This document shows positions 26,050 through 34,339 of a DNA stretch of 64,000 nucleotides, piece after piece; within the stretch, counting starts at the first letter, position 1; each line of letters starts with the position of its first letter. Made by a program: the position numbers and the translations under genes. The notes beneath the pieces are model-generated. The model ran no database searches. It had not been told where the DNA came from and was given only the letters and a program-made list of their open reading frames with translations. The DNA comes from Ruminococcaceae bacterium D5 (GTDB taxonomy: Bacteria > Bacillota > Clostridia > Oscillospirales > Ruminococcaceae), in NCBI GenBank assembly GCA_900113995.1, contig FORK01000005.1, positions 62,001-126,000 on the forward strand. Direction: 5' to 3'.

Positions 26050-26170
26050 GCATGTAAAAATCCGTATCATGCGTATCCGGAAACCCTTCGGGTCTGCCCC
26101 GGAGCCGCCTCCGATCAATGTGGCGGAGATTTATACGGTGGAAAATGTTTGAAGCTGCAAGGAGGTTCCT

Positions 26171-26740
26171 ATGACGCCTAAGGAAGAATTTATAGCACTA
26201 TATCAGGCACACATTACCCGCCCCGGCGCGGACAAACTGCTGGCCTTTTTGGAAAAAAGTGATTTTTTCCTTGCTCCCGCTTCGACCCGTTTCCATCTTG
26301 CCTGCCGCGGCGGGCTGCTGGAGCACAGCCTCAACGTCGGAAGACTGATGCTGCGCTATTCCGACGAGGCGCCCGAAAGCCTCGCAATCTGCGGGCTGCT
26401 GCATGACCTCTGCAAGACGAATTACTACAAGGAAAGCACCCGCAACGTAAAAAACGAGGCCACCGGGCAGTGGGAAAAGCAGCCGTTTTTTCAGGTTGAG
26501 GACAGCTTTCCTTACGGTCATGGGGAAAAATCCGTCTACATGATTGAGCAGTTTTTCCGACTCAGAGCCCCCGAAGCCATGGCAATCCGCTGGCATATGG
26601 GTGGTTTTGACGACGCTGTCAAGGGAGGAAGTTTTTCTATTTCCAAGGCTTATGAACGCTATCCCCTCGCCGTCAAGCTGCACCTCTGCGACATCGAGGC
26701 GACCTACCTGATTGAGGCACGCCAATCCAGCGCACAGTAA
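26171..26740 (+). CDS. HD-domain hydrolase
   Basis: The 189-residue protein carries an HD phosphohydrolase metal centre: GGLLEHSLNVGRLM (His about residue 52), GLLHDLCKTNYY (HD about residue 79), YGHGEKSVYMIEQF and LHLCDIEATY (final Asp). Enzymes of this shape hydrolyse nucleotides or act as 3'-5' exoribonucleases (YhaM HD part). The substrate is unknown. CAAGGAGG precedes ATG 26171, and a terminator follows. Confidence 0.82.
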   Translation: MTPKEEFIALYQAHITRPGADKLLAFLEKSDFFLAPASTRFHLACRGGLLEHSLNVGRLMLRYSDEAPESLAICGLLHDLCKTNYYKESTRNVKNEATGQWEKQPFFQVEDSFPYGHGEKSVYMIEQFFRLRAPEAMAIRWHMGGFDDAVKGGSFSISKAYERYPLAVKLHLCDIEATYLIEARQSSAQ

Positions 26741-26769
26741 AACAGTGGGCATGAAGGGCTGTAATTTTG

Positions 26770-26800
26770 ACAGGCTGCTGGCGAAGCGGCCTGTTTTTTT
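26770..26800 (+). terminator. Terminator of the HD-hydrolase gene
   Basis: ACAGGCTGC and GCGGCCTGT pair (one G-T) with seven T following. Confidence 0.82.
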
Positions 26801-26936
26801 CATCTTGATTTCTGTTCTTCGCACCATGACTTATGGTCATGCCGCTATTCTGTCTATTCATATGACTTTTTGCGGCAAGTCCAGTATAATTGGATCAAAG
26901 GATTCGCTGCACATAAAAGAACAAGGAGGAAAGGAA

Positions 26937-27080
26937 ATGCGATATCAGCGTATGACAGCCACAGGCTTGAGTGTTTCGAGACTATGCCTCGGTACAATGA
27001 ACTTCGGGGGACAGGTCGGTCGCGAGGATGGAATCCACATGGTACATACCGCGCTCGATTCCGGCGTCAACTTAATCTGC
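26937..27080 (+). pseudogene. 5' fragment of an aldo/keto reductase gene
   Basis: Behind an excellent AAGGAGG site the frame reads MRYQRMTATGLSVSRLCLGT, then MNFGGQVGREDGIHMVHTALDSGVNL, the standard start of aldo/keto reductases through the first strand of the barrel. Similarity then stops abruptly near base 27080 and the frame runs into the 3' region of the minus-strand folT gene. About 270 further residues are missing. A TATAAT box (26885-26890) and an ATGAC-N5-GTCAT dyad (26825-26839) upstream suggest an originally functional promoter. The break marks one edge of the one-carbon cluster. Confidence 0.72.
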
Positions 27081-27155
27081 CGCTCTCCAGCTTTTTGGCG
27101 GCCGTCCGGCTTGTCCAGACGGTCCAGCACATGGATTTTTATCGCTTTTGCACAT

Positions 27156-27668
27156 TTAGGCGATCGCCTGCCTTGCAAAGAGGCTGATGGAACGAGTCAG
27201 TATCCCAATCACAATGATCTGCGTAGGAATCAGCACCATGCACTGTACACTGCGCACAATCAACAGTTTTTCGAATGGAGAGCCATACAGCAGTGAAATC
27301 CAGAGCGTATTAAGCACCAAACTGCAGCAAAGCTGGGTAACCGCCACCGCGCAGATCACGCGCGGTATGGTCCGCTTTTTGGGCAGCAGCAAACCAAAAG
27401 ACACTCCATTAAGAAACGCGGTGAGGGTGAATCCGGGAAAATATGCGCCGATCGGAAACAACAGTGCGCCAATCAAATCGCCCACCGCGCCAACCGTTCC
27501 GCCTGCCAGAGGGCCATACAATATGGCCGCCAGTACCAGCGGTACAAAAGCAAGGCCAATCTTAATATTCCATGCCGAAATGGAGCAAAAACGGGAAAGC
27601 ACAATCTCAACAGCGGTGAGCAGTCCGAGCGTAACAATCATCCGGGACCCCATTTTCTTCTCTTTCAT
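27156..27668 (-). CDS. folT: Folate ECF transporter S component (FolT)
   Basis: FolT is the substrate-binding membrane subunit of an energy-coupling-factor importer for folates; it works with shared EcfA/A'/T subunits encoded elsewhere. The 170-residue protein has about six hydrophobic helices and FolT signatures: LGLLTAVEIVLSRFCSI, AAILYGPLAGGTVGAVGDLIGALLFP, GAYFPGFTLTAFLNG and LNTLWISLLYG. ATG 27668 follows GGGAGAG; a later ATG is possible. A THF riboswitch lies directly upstream, which strongly supports the folate assignment. Confidence 0.9.
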   Translation of the reverse strand: MKEKKMGSRMIVTLGLLTAVEIVLSRFCSISAWNIKIGLAFVPLVLAAILYGPLAGGTVGAVGDLIGALLFPIGAYFPGFTLTAFLNGVSFGLLLPKKRTIPRVICAVAVTQLCCSLVLNTLWISLLYGSPFEKLLIVRSVQCMVLIPTQIIVIGILTRSISLFARQAIA

Positions 27669-27720
27669 GATACCATCTCTCCCTATCTGTGTTGCCACAA
27701 AGGAGAAACCATTTCCCCTG

Positions 27721-27822
27721 TGACAGCGGATGCGGGTACAGCAACGCGCAGCTCTCTGCGGCTCCTTCGTCCGGCAGCAACTCCCATCCGCCGGCACTTG
27801 ACGTGCTGCTCCTACTCTGTCA
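27721..27822 (-). ncRNA. THF (tetrahydrofolate) riboswitch
   Basis: Read on the minus strand, closing helix TGACAG/CTGTCA encloses the conserved landmarks of the folT-type THF aptamer: GAGTAG, then CGTCAAGTGCC, GGGAGTTGCTGCCGGACGAA and CCCGCATCCG. It sits about 50 bases before folT. A small hairpin GGGGAAA/TTTCTCC just after it may act as, or mask, the expression platform near the ribosome site. In Firmicutes this riboswitch represses folate uptake or synthesis genes when reduced folates are plentiful. Confidence 0.92.
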
Positions 27823-27912
27823 AATTTTTACTTCTGTTCTTCAGCGGGCGGCGCGGCGCTTTTCCGCATTTTGCGGCACTTTTGGAGGATGCCTGTATCT
27901 ACCGCCGGGATA

Positions 27913-27946
27913 GCACCGCCAAACTTCGGCGGTGCCTTATATTTTT
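27913..27946. terminator. Hairpin between the formate-channel gene and folT
   Basis: GCACCGCC pairs with GGCGGTGC around seven bases. It follows the stop codon of the channel gene on the minus strand; the T-rich tail (TTATATTTTT) is on the plus side, so minus-strand efficiency is uncertain. Confidence 0.5.
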
Positions 27947-28754
27947 AGCACTCCCCGCGATAAGCGCGCCAGATCAATGCGGCGAAGGCGCAGCCTCCGA
28001 TTACATTGCCCGCCGTCACTGGAATAAGATTATGCATCAAAAAATTCATCCAGTTCAGTGCTGTGAGATCAACGCCGCTCTCGAGGGCACACGCAGCCCA
28101 TTCCGGCACCATCTTTGCAAAAAGTCCTGCGGGAACATAATACATATTCGCCACACAGTGTTCAAAGCCGCCCATCACAAAAAATGCAACCGGGAGATAT
28201 CCGCCGATTGCCCGTCCGGCGATTGTTTTGCCGCACAGCGCGCACATCACCCCCGCACAAACCAGAAGATTGCATAAAATGCCAAGCAGCAGCGCACGAT
28301 CCGGATTCATTACACATTTCACCGATGCAGTGCGTATGACCGCAGCCGCCAGCGCCCCGTCTGAAAGGGAAAGATGCCCGCCGTACACACAAGCCGCGGC
28401 CAATGCCGCCGCGCCGATAAAGTTGCCGCAATAAACAACCCCGAGATTGCGCAGCATTCCCATGAGGGAAGCCTTTTTTTCCAACACCGAGACGGCAATA
28501 AGGCAGTTTCCTGTGAACAGTTCCGCCCCGGTAAGGATGACGATAATCAGCCCAAAGGGAAAAAGCAGTCCGCTTACGATACGCGCCGCTGCGGCATTAT
28601 CAAGCGCGCAGGTCACCGTGCCGGATACCACACCGCCCATCCCAATCAAAAAGCCCGCCAAAATCGAAAGCAGCAGCAGTTTTTCAAGCGGATACGCGGT
28701 CTTTTTTCGGCCGGTCCCGCTATATTCCGAGAGAAATTGTACAGCGTTCAGCAT
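27945..28754 (-). CDS. Formate/nitrite transporter (FocA-NirC) family channel
   Basis: The 269-residue membrane protein has six hydrophobic segments and typical FNT features: GFLIGMGGVVSGTV, GLIIVILTGAELFTGNC, NFIGAA and GGFEHCVANMYYVPAGL with the conserved channel histidine. FNT pentamers move formate, nitrite or hydrosulfide across the cytoplasmic membrane. The ATG at 28754 overlaps the folD stop by seven bases, so expression is coupled to folD; formate is therefore the most likely cargo, leaving the cell as the end product of the one-carbon steps. Confidence 0.87.
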   Translation of the reverse strand: MLNAVQFLSEYSGTGRKKTAYPLEKLLLLSILAGFLIGMGGVVSGTVTCALDNAAAARIVSGLLFPFGLIIVILTGAELFTGNCLIAVSVLEKKASLMGMLRNLGVVYCGNFIGAAALAAACVYGGHLSLSDGALAAAVIRTASVKCVMNPDRALLLGILCNLLVCAGVMCALCGKTIAGRAIGGYLPVAFFVMGGFEHCVANMYYVPAGLFAKMVPEWAACALESGVDLTALNWMNFLMHNLIPVTAGNVIGGCAFAALIWRAYRGEC

Positions 28755-29599
28755 AGCGTCTTCTCCGCCGCCTCGATCACATGCTTCGCCAGCACCGTCG
28801 CCGTGACCGACCCGACTCCCGCAGGGACCGGGGTAATCGCCTCCACAATCGGAGCCACCCGGTCGAACTGTACGTCGCCGCACAGCTTGCCTTCGCTGTT
28901 CACATGGATGCCGACATCCACCACAATCTGTCCGGGATGCACAAACCGCTCGTCCAGCATACCCGCTTTGCCTGCTGCAACGACAAGGATCTCTGCGTTC
29001 TGACAGGCCGCGGGCGTGTCGGCAGTTTTGGTGTGGCACATGGTAACGGTGGCATCCCGGCTCTGGAGCATCATCGAAACCGGCTTGCCGATCACGAGGC
29101 TGCGCCCGATCACTGTCACCCGCTTTCCGCGCAGCCCCACGCCGTAATGGTCCAGCAGCTCGATGCAGGCTTGCGCCGTGCAGGGCGGATAGCCCGCGCC
29201 ATGGCCGGTAAAGACGCTGCTCAGCGAGGAGGCTGTCATGCAGTCAACATCCTTTTCTGGTGCGAGCAGCTCACATGCGGCAGCCTCATCCTCACGGTTC
29301 GGCAGCGGACGAAACATCAGGCATCCATGAATGCCCGAGTTCCGGTTGATTTCGGTGATTACCGCGAGCAGCTCCTGACGTGTGCAGGCGGCGGGCAGGC
29401 AAAACTGTCTCACATTGATTCCTGTTTTGTCACAGCGCTTTATCGCGCCGATTTCATAAGAAATATCATCGGGTCTTTCCCCCACCCGTACAATAGCCAG
29501 CACAGGGGTGATTCCCCGTTCACGCAGAGCCATGGACCGGCGCATCAGCGCCTCGCTCAGCGCCGCGGCGACCGGTGCACCTCTTAAAATTGTTGCCAT
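28748..29599 (-). CDS. folD: FolD-family methylene-THF dehydrogenase, cyclohydrolase residues missing
   Basis: FolD normally oxidises 5,10-methylene-THF and then hydrolyses methenyl-THF. This 283-residue protein keeps the fold, the KDVD motif (residues 116-119), the GRSLVIGKP nucleotide signature and the C-terminal TPVPAGVGSVT. But the catalytic Y-x3-K reads Y48-E-I-G-A52, so the essential lysine (K54 in E. coli) is alanine, and the LVQLPLP motif reads LMFRPLP, replacing the catalytic glutamine with Phe96. It should therefore be a dehydrogenase at most. The next-door cyclodeaminase-family protein can supply the missing step. Spacing to that gene is ten bases. Confidence 0.85.
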   Translation of the reverse strand: MATILRGAPVAAALSEALMRRSMALRERGITPVLAIVRVGERPDDISYEIGAIKRCDKTGINVRQFCLPAACTRQELLAVITEINRNSGIHGCLMFRPLPNREDEAAACELLAPEKDVDCMTASSLSSVFTGHGAGYPPCTAQACIELLDHYGVGLRGKRVTVIGRSLVIGKPVSMMLQSRDATVTMCHTKTADTPAACQNAEILVVAAGKAGMLDERFVHPGQIVVDVGIHVNSEGKLCGDVQFDRVAPIVEAITPVPAGVGSVTATVLAKHVIEAAEKTLC

Positions 29600-29609
29600 A
29601 CCCGCTGCC

Positions 29610-30236
29610 TCACTTTCTGATTTGGTCGGTCACGCACTGTGCAATTTTTTCCGCACGAGGCAGATACTCCCGCAGCAGTGTGTCCACCGTTTCTTCCATC
29701 TGCACCGCAGCGTCCCGATCGCTGAGCGAAGCGGTGTTGACATACACGTTGAGCGCCGCGCTTTCCATGGCTGCTCCACAAAGCAGCGCGCCGCACCCGA
29801 CATCGGAAACCAGCATTCGGCTTCCCTTTTGCAGCATTGTCTCAAGCAGCTCTATTGACTGTGCACAGCAGCGCACCATCTCCATGGGGGCCTGACAGGC
29901 ATTCAGTGCAGCAGCCTCCAGCACCGTTTCCCGGGCGGGGTTCCCTTTGGGGATGGCGTATCCTGCCGCCAACGGCGCAAATGCCTGTGCATCGGCATCC
30001 ACCAGTGCGAGCATCCGCTGCTGCAAATCGCCGCACTGCCTCAGCAGAAAAGCGATATCGTCCTGTACACTGGCGTATTTTTTCTTTCCGCTCGTAAAGT
30101 TGCCCACCATGCCGCATAATGCCGTGCCAAGCGCCGCTGTAAGCGCTGCCGCACCCCCGCCTCCCGGCACCGGCTGTTTAGAGGCCAGTGCAGCAGTAAA
30201 ATCCGCACAGCTTTGATCGATCATCTTCTTTTCCAT
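29610..30236 (-). CDS. fchA: Cyclodeaminase/cyclohydrolase family protein (FchA-like methenyl-THF cyclohydrolase)
   Basis: The 208-residue helical protein has the FTCD_C/FchA signature near the N-terminus, CADFTAALASKQPVPGGGGAAAL, and the later GNPAR and VSDVGCGALLCGAAMESAALNV regions. FchA of acetogens and purinolytic clostridia hydrolyses methenyl-THF to 10-formyl-THF; relatives deaminate formimino-THF. The neighbours (folD without cyclohydrolase residues, formate-THF ligase) favour cyclohydrolase. ATG 30236 is chosen for AAAGGGGAAAGGG upstream. The 170 bases to the ligase gene show nothing definite. Confidence 0.85.
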   Translation of the reverse strand: MEKKMIDQSCADFTAALASKQPVPGGGGAAALTAALGTALCGMVGNFTSGKKKYASVQDDIAFLLRQCGDLQQRMLALVDADAQAFAPLAAGYAIPKGNPARETVLEAAALNACQAPMEMVRCCAQSIELLETMLQKGSRMLVSDVGCGALLCGAAMESAALNVYVNTASLSDRDAAVQMEETVDTLLREYLPRAEKIAQCVTDQIRK

Positions 30237-30405
30237 ACCCTTTCCCCTTTGAAACACCTTTTCTGAATACAAAACAACGCGTTGCCGCGCGCAGCCCGGC
30301 CGCAGAATCCGATCCCCATTCAATCCCATTTGTGTAGGCTGGAACAGCCATTCCAAAACTGGTTCAGGCTGTCTTTCCGGCGCTGCGGCATCCGTTCCAT
30401 GGGAC

Positions 30406-32079
30406 TCAGAACAGCCCGGAGATCTTTCCGTTCTCGTCCACGTCGATTCTCTCAGCGGAGGGCACCTTAGGCAGTCCCGGCATCGTCATAATATCGCCCG
30501 TCAGCGCAACAAGGAACCCCGCACCTGCCGACACCTTAAGATTGCGCACCGTAATCTCAAAATTGCGGGGCGCTCCCAGCAAATCCGCGCGATCTGAGAA
30601 AGAATACTGTGTTTTTGCCATGCAAATGGGAAGCTTGTCAAATCCCAGTTCGGTGAGCTGCTGCATCTGCTTTTTTGCATTGGGGGTGAGTATCACGCGG
30701 TCGGCGCGGTAAATTTTCCTTGCGATGGCGTTGAGTTTTTCCTCAATGGAGTCATTGACATCATAGCAGAAGCGGAAGTCGCCGGACTGCTCGCAGAGAC
30801 GCATCACTTCTTTTGCAAGAGCTTTTCCGCCCTCACCGCCTTTGGCCCATACCTCGCTTAGTGCCACAGTGACACCGAGCTCCCGGCACTTGCGCTCCAC
30901 GAGTGCAAGCTCTTCCGCTGTATCGGTCGGGAAAGCATTCACCGCTACGACACAGGGCAGACCAAAGACTTTGGTGATATTTTCCACATGCTGCAGCAGA
31001 TTGGGCAGTCCCTTTTCAAGTGCAGGCAAATTTTCCTGTCCAAGGTCCGCTTTAGCGACGCCGCCATGATTTTTCAACGCCCGTACGGTGGCAACGACTA
31101 CAACGGCCGATGGCCGGAAACCTGCAAATCGGCACTTGATATCCAAAAATTTTTCTGCGCCAAGGTCCGCCCCAAAGCCAGCCTCGGTAATGGCGTAATC
31201 GCCCAGCTTGAGCGCCATCTTTGTCGCCATCATCGAATTACAGCCATGTGCAATATTCGCAAAGGGTCCGCCATGAATGAATGCGGGAGTCCCCTCAAGC
31301 GTCTGCACAAGGTTGGGCTTGAGTGCATCCTTCAGCAGCGCGGCCATCGCTCCCTCCGCATGGAGATCACGTGCGGTGACCGGCTTTCCATCAAAGGAAT
31401 AGGCGACGATCATGCGTCCGAGCCGCTCTTTCATATCCGTAATATCGCTAGACAGGCAGAGCACCGCCATGACCTCAGAAGCCACCGTGATGTCGAAACC
31501 GTCCTCGCGGGGTGTGCCATTTGCTTTGCCGCCAAGGCCATCCACAATGTTGCGCAGCTGTCGGTCATTCATATCCACCGCGCGCCGCCAGGTAATGCGC
31601 TTACAGTCGATGCCAAGCGCATTCCCCTGCTGGATGTGGTTGTCAAGCATGGCGGCCAGCAGATTGTTCGCCGCACCAATCGCGTGGAAATCTCCGGTAA
31701 AATGCAGATTGATGTCCTCCATCGGCACCACCTGTGCATATCCGCCGCCTGCGGCGCCGCCCTTGACTCCAAATACCGGACCAAGCGAGGGTTCCCGCAA
31801 TGCCACCATGACATTCTTGCCCAGTTTTTTGAGGCCATCTGCAAGGCCAACCGTCGTTGTCGTCTTTCCCTCGCCCGCAGGAGTGGGGTTGATCGCGGTG
31901 ACGAGTACCAGTTTTCCGTCAGGGCGCTCCCCGTCTTTGAGCATATTGTAATCAATCTTTGCCTTGTAATTGCCGTAAAGCTCCAGATATTTCTCATCAA
32001 TGCCGGCCGCTGCCGCAATTTCGGTGATCTTTTTCGGTTTGCAGGACTGTGCAATTTCAATATCGCTCATGAATCCCAT
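30406..32079 (-). CDS. fhs: Formate-tetrahydrofolate ligase
   Basis: The 557-residue enzyme interconverts 10-formyl-THF plus ADP and formate plus THF plus ATP. The P-loop [18 protein letters not shown] lies near residue 66, and [24 protein letters not shown] and [15 protein letters not shown] follow; the length is full. In purinolytic clostridia the enzyme runs toward formate and ATP. Here it sits between a PanB-like gene and fchA-folD-formate channel, which fits the ATP-forming direction. ATG 32079 or 32070 could be the start; AAAGGA suits the first. Confidence 0.93.
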   Translation of the reverse strand: MGFMSDIEIAQSCKPKKITEIAAAAGIDEKYLELYGNYKAKIDYNMLKDGERPDGKLVLVTAINPTPAGEGKTTTTVGLADGLKKLGKNVMVALREPSLGPVFGVKGGAAGGGYAQVVPMEDINLHFTGDFHAIGAANNLLAAMLDNHIQQGNALGIDCKRITWRRAVDMNDRQLRNIVDGLGGKANGTPREDGFDITVASEVMAVLCLSSDITDMKERLGRMIVAYSFDGKPVTARDLHAEGAMAALLKDALKPNLVQTLEGTPAFIHGGPFANIAHGCNSMMATKMALKLGDYAITEAGFGADLGAEKFLDIKCRFAGFRPSAVVVVATVRALKNHGGVAKADLGQENLPALEKGLPNLLQHVENITKVFGLPCVVAVNAFPTDTAEELALVERKCRELGVTVALSEVWAKGGEGGKALAKEVMRLCEQSGDFRFCYDVNDSIEEKLNAIARKIYRADRVILTPNAKKQMQQLTELGFDKLPICMAKTQYSFSDRADLLGAPRNFEITVRNLKVSAGAGFLVALTGDIMTMPGLPKVPSAERIDVDENGKISGLF

Positions 32080-32113
32080 GCCTCTTCATTCCTTTCAGTT
32101 ATAACGCGAGCTA

Positions 32114-32147
32114 AAAGCATTCCCGCCCGTTTCGCCGGGCGGGAATG
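32114..32147 (-). terminator. Intercistronic hairpin between panB-like and fhs genes
   Basis: CATTCCCGCCCG pairs perfectly with CGGGCGGGAATG, followed on the minus strand by CTTTTAG. It may end or attenuate the transcript that started upstream of the dehydrogenase. Confidence 0.7.
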
Positions 32148-32235
32148 ACCCGTTGTTCATATGTGGCCCTACACCATTTGGCGTGTTGTACACAGTGCAA
32201 ATCTTATTAGACTAAGTATGGTATGCAGCGCCGTT

Positions 32236-33129
32236 TTAGATTTTTTGTTCGGCAAGCATCTGTAAAAGCTTTTCCTCTTCGCCAGCCAACATCTTATAGC
32301 TGTGCTCAGGAGCAGGGTAAGCGCCGTTGTGGCATTCCTCCACAAAAGCGGTGGCACCTTTGAGGATCTCCTCACGAATATTCGCATACTTCTTTGCGAA
32401 CTTGGGATTACGGGTAAAGAAGCCAAGCAGATCATACCAGTTGATCATCGGGCTGTCGCTGTAGGGTCCGCAGCCGGACCCAAGGACCGGAATAGAAGTG
32501 CTCTCATAGATGATTTTGGCCACTTCGCTGGGTACCGCCTCGACAACAACGGCAATGCAGCCGGCTTTTTCGAACGCTTTGACCACTTCGATCAGCTTGA
32601 GGGCCATTTCGGCACTGCGGGCCTGCGTCTTGTAGCCGCCAAGCATGATGGCGCTCTGCGGGGTTAAGCCGGTATGTCCAATGACCGGAATCGCAGCTTT
32701 GGTGCAGGCTTCGATGACAGGAACGATCTCCATGCCACCTTCCATCTTAACGCAGTCCATATCCGCCTCGATCATGTAGCGTGAGGCATTTTTGACTGCC
32801 TCTTCGATCGACGCCTGATAGGTCATATAGGGCATATCACCCATGATAAAGCAGTGCGGAGCGCCCAGACGGACCGCCTTAGCGTGCTCAATCATCACAT
32901 CGAGAGTCGCCTTAATGGTGCTGTTTCCGCCGAGCATGACGGTGGCAATGGAATCGCCCATGTTGATAATCTCGATGCCCGCCTCGTCGGCAAGTACCGC
33001 CATCGGATAATCATACAGCGCAGTACGTGCAAGCTTTTCTCCCTTTTCCTTTTTTTCGTGGATCGTCGCCAAGGTTACCTTCTTGCGGGGCTCTGCCGCG
33101 GTTTTTTCATCGTTAGTCAGATATCCCAT
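32236..33129 (-). CDS. Divergent PanB-like hydroxymethyltransferase
   Basis: PanB reversibly transfers a hydroxymethyl group between methylene-THF and a 2-oxo acid (ketoisovalerate to ketopantoate). This 297-residue TIM-barrel protein keeps the metal and catalytic residues: D59-S60 (MGDS), D98 (GDMPYMTY), K128 and E130 (VKMEGG), H152 (GHTGLTPQS) and E197 (VVEAVPSEVA). It departs from usual PanB in the loop after D59 (IATVMLGGNST) and near residues 215-235 (LGSGCGPYSDSPMINWYDLLG), both close to the substrate pocket, and has a 20-residue N-terminal extension. There is no panC/panD beside it; it lies 34 bases after a 2-hydroxyacid dehydrogenase. I infer a catabolic, reverse reaction on a related acid. 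ATG 33129 follows AGGAGG. Confidence 0.83.
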   Translation of the reverse strand: MGYLTNDEKTAAEPRKKVTLATIHEKKEKGEKLARTALYDYPMAVLADEAGIEIINMGDSIATVMLGGNSTIKATLDVMIEHAKAVRLGAPHCFIMGDMPYMTYQASIEEAVKNASRYMIEADMDCVKMEGGMEIVPVIEACTKAAIPVIGHTGLTPQSAIMLGGYKTQARSAEMALKLIEVVKAFEKAGCIAVVVEAVPSEVAKIIYESTSIPVLGSGCGPYSDSPMINWYDLLGFFTRNPKFAKKYANIREEILKGATAFVEECHNGAYPAPEHSYKMLAGEEEKLLQMLAEQKI

Positions 33130-33163
33130 ATTCTTTTCCTCCTGTTGTTTCCTGCTCTGTTGG

Positions 33164-34117
33164 TTATTTGGTAAGGCTGTAAAATGCAGCCACCTTTGAA
33201 ACAATAAATTCACCAATGCCGTCATAGGCCTCGTGTGTGCTACCGCCGATATGCGGGCTTATAATAAAGCCTTCCTGTCCGAATAAAGGGCTTTCAAGCC
33301 TTGCATTGTCAGAAAGACCTTTTCCGGCGAGCTCCCCCGAAAGAACATCCAAGCCAAAGCCCTTAATTTTTCCCGATTTGAGCGCCTCCATCGCTGCGAC
33401 CTCGTCAACAATTCCACCCCTTGCACAATTGATTACGATAGCGCCCGTCTTCATCCGTTCAAACTGATGAGAAGAAATCATACCCTTCGTTTCGGGCGTC
33501 ATCGGTGTGTGTATGCTGATATAATCGCAGCGTCCGACTAACTCATCCAGATCTCTCACCAGTTCGGTATCAAGCGCCGCACATTCCGCAGTAGTCACAT
33601 AGGGATCGTAGGCCAATGTGGTCATGTCAAATGCCTGTGCGAGCTTTCCCACCCGTCTGCCTATCTTGCCATAGCCAACAATGCCCAGCACATGTCCGCC
33701 GAGTTCGTGCCCAGTGTATTTATACTTATTCCAGATGCCTTCCTGCTGCACCTCATTATTGGCAGTTATCGTCATACGTGACAGATCGAGCATTTTTGAG
33801 ATTGTCAGTTCCGCCACTGCATTGCAATTGATGCCTGGGGCGTTCTGCACTGTGATTCCTAACTGTTCAGCATAGGCGAGATCGATATGGTTAGTTCCCG
33901 CAGAACAAACGGCGATCATTTTCACCCGTTCGGCTGCCGCATCGAGAAGTTCGCGGTCCATTTTGGGGTCTACACGCATCACGAGCAGATCATACTGCGG
34001 CAGCAACTTCATCAGCTGCTCTCTAACGGGAAGAATCTCGGTATCCACTTCTACTCCATAGGACCTTAGTCCCGAAGCAACCAGCGGAGAAACTCGGTCG
34101 ATAATCAAGGCTTTCAT
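33164..34117 (-). CDS. D-2-hydroxyacid dehydrogenase family protein (one-carbon cluster)
   Basis: The 317-residue cytoplasmic enzyme has the NAD-binding motif GIVGYGKIGRRVG (about residue 148) with Asp in AYDPYV suggesting NAD rather than NADP, the catalytic Arg in INCARGGIVDE (about 235), the Glu in LDVLSGE and the His in SPHIGGST. Relatives include 3-phosphoglycerate dehydrogenase and ketopantoate reductases of the D-2-HDH type. Placed between a TRAP importer and a PanB-like gene, it probably oxidises the imported 2-hydroxy acid to the 2-oxo acid. A T-N11-A palindrome lies upstream at 34236-34254. Confidence 0.86.
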   Translation of the reverse strand: MKALIIDRVSPLVASGLRSYGVEVDTEILPVREQLMKLLPQYDLLVMRVDPKMDRELLDAAAERVKMIAVCSAGTNHIDLAYAEQLGITVQNAPGINCNAVAELTISKMLDLSRMTITANNEVQQEGIWNKYKYTGHELGGHVLGIVGYGKIGRRVGKLAQAFDMTTLAYDPYVTTAECAALDTELVRDLDELVGRCDYISIHTPMTPETKGMISSHQFERMKTGAIVINCARGGIVDEVAAMEALKSGKIKGFGLDVLSGELAGKGLSDNARLESPLFGQEGFIISPHIGGSTHEAYDGIGEFIVSKVAAFYSLTK

Positions 34118-34235
34118 TGAATTCGCATTCCTTTCCTTTCTCGGAAGTCGGGCTAAGTTTGGAAATCTGTTTGGTTGGTCTGCTTTTATCTTATCCGTTT
34201 GTATTTATAATACAAATATATAATATTTATCATAT

Positions 34236-34254
34236 TAATAACTAAAAGTTATTT
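34236..34254. promoter_or_regulatory. LysR-type operator (second site of a pair)
   Basis: TAATAAC-TAAAA-GTTATTT matches the palindrome at 37747-37765 except at the last position and has the T-N11-A core. It lies about 120 bases upstream of the dehydrogenase gene, just before an AT-rich stretch with -10-like boxes (TATTATAAAT). Confidence 0.65.
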
Positions 34255-34339
34255 TATTATTTCTTCCATGCTATGCGTGCCCATGTCTTCAAGTATCGGC
34301 ATGGGCCCGTGATGGAATGAACAGAAGAAACACCAGTGG

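Noticed and set aside
32236-33129. Ordinary pantothenate biosynthesis by the PanB-like gene
   Set aside because: No panC, panD or panE neighbour, divergent pocket loops, and linkage to TRAP import and formate-forming folate genes argue against it, though it is not excluded.
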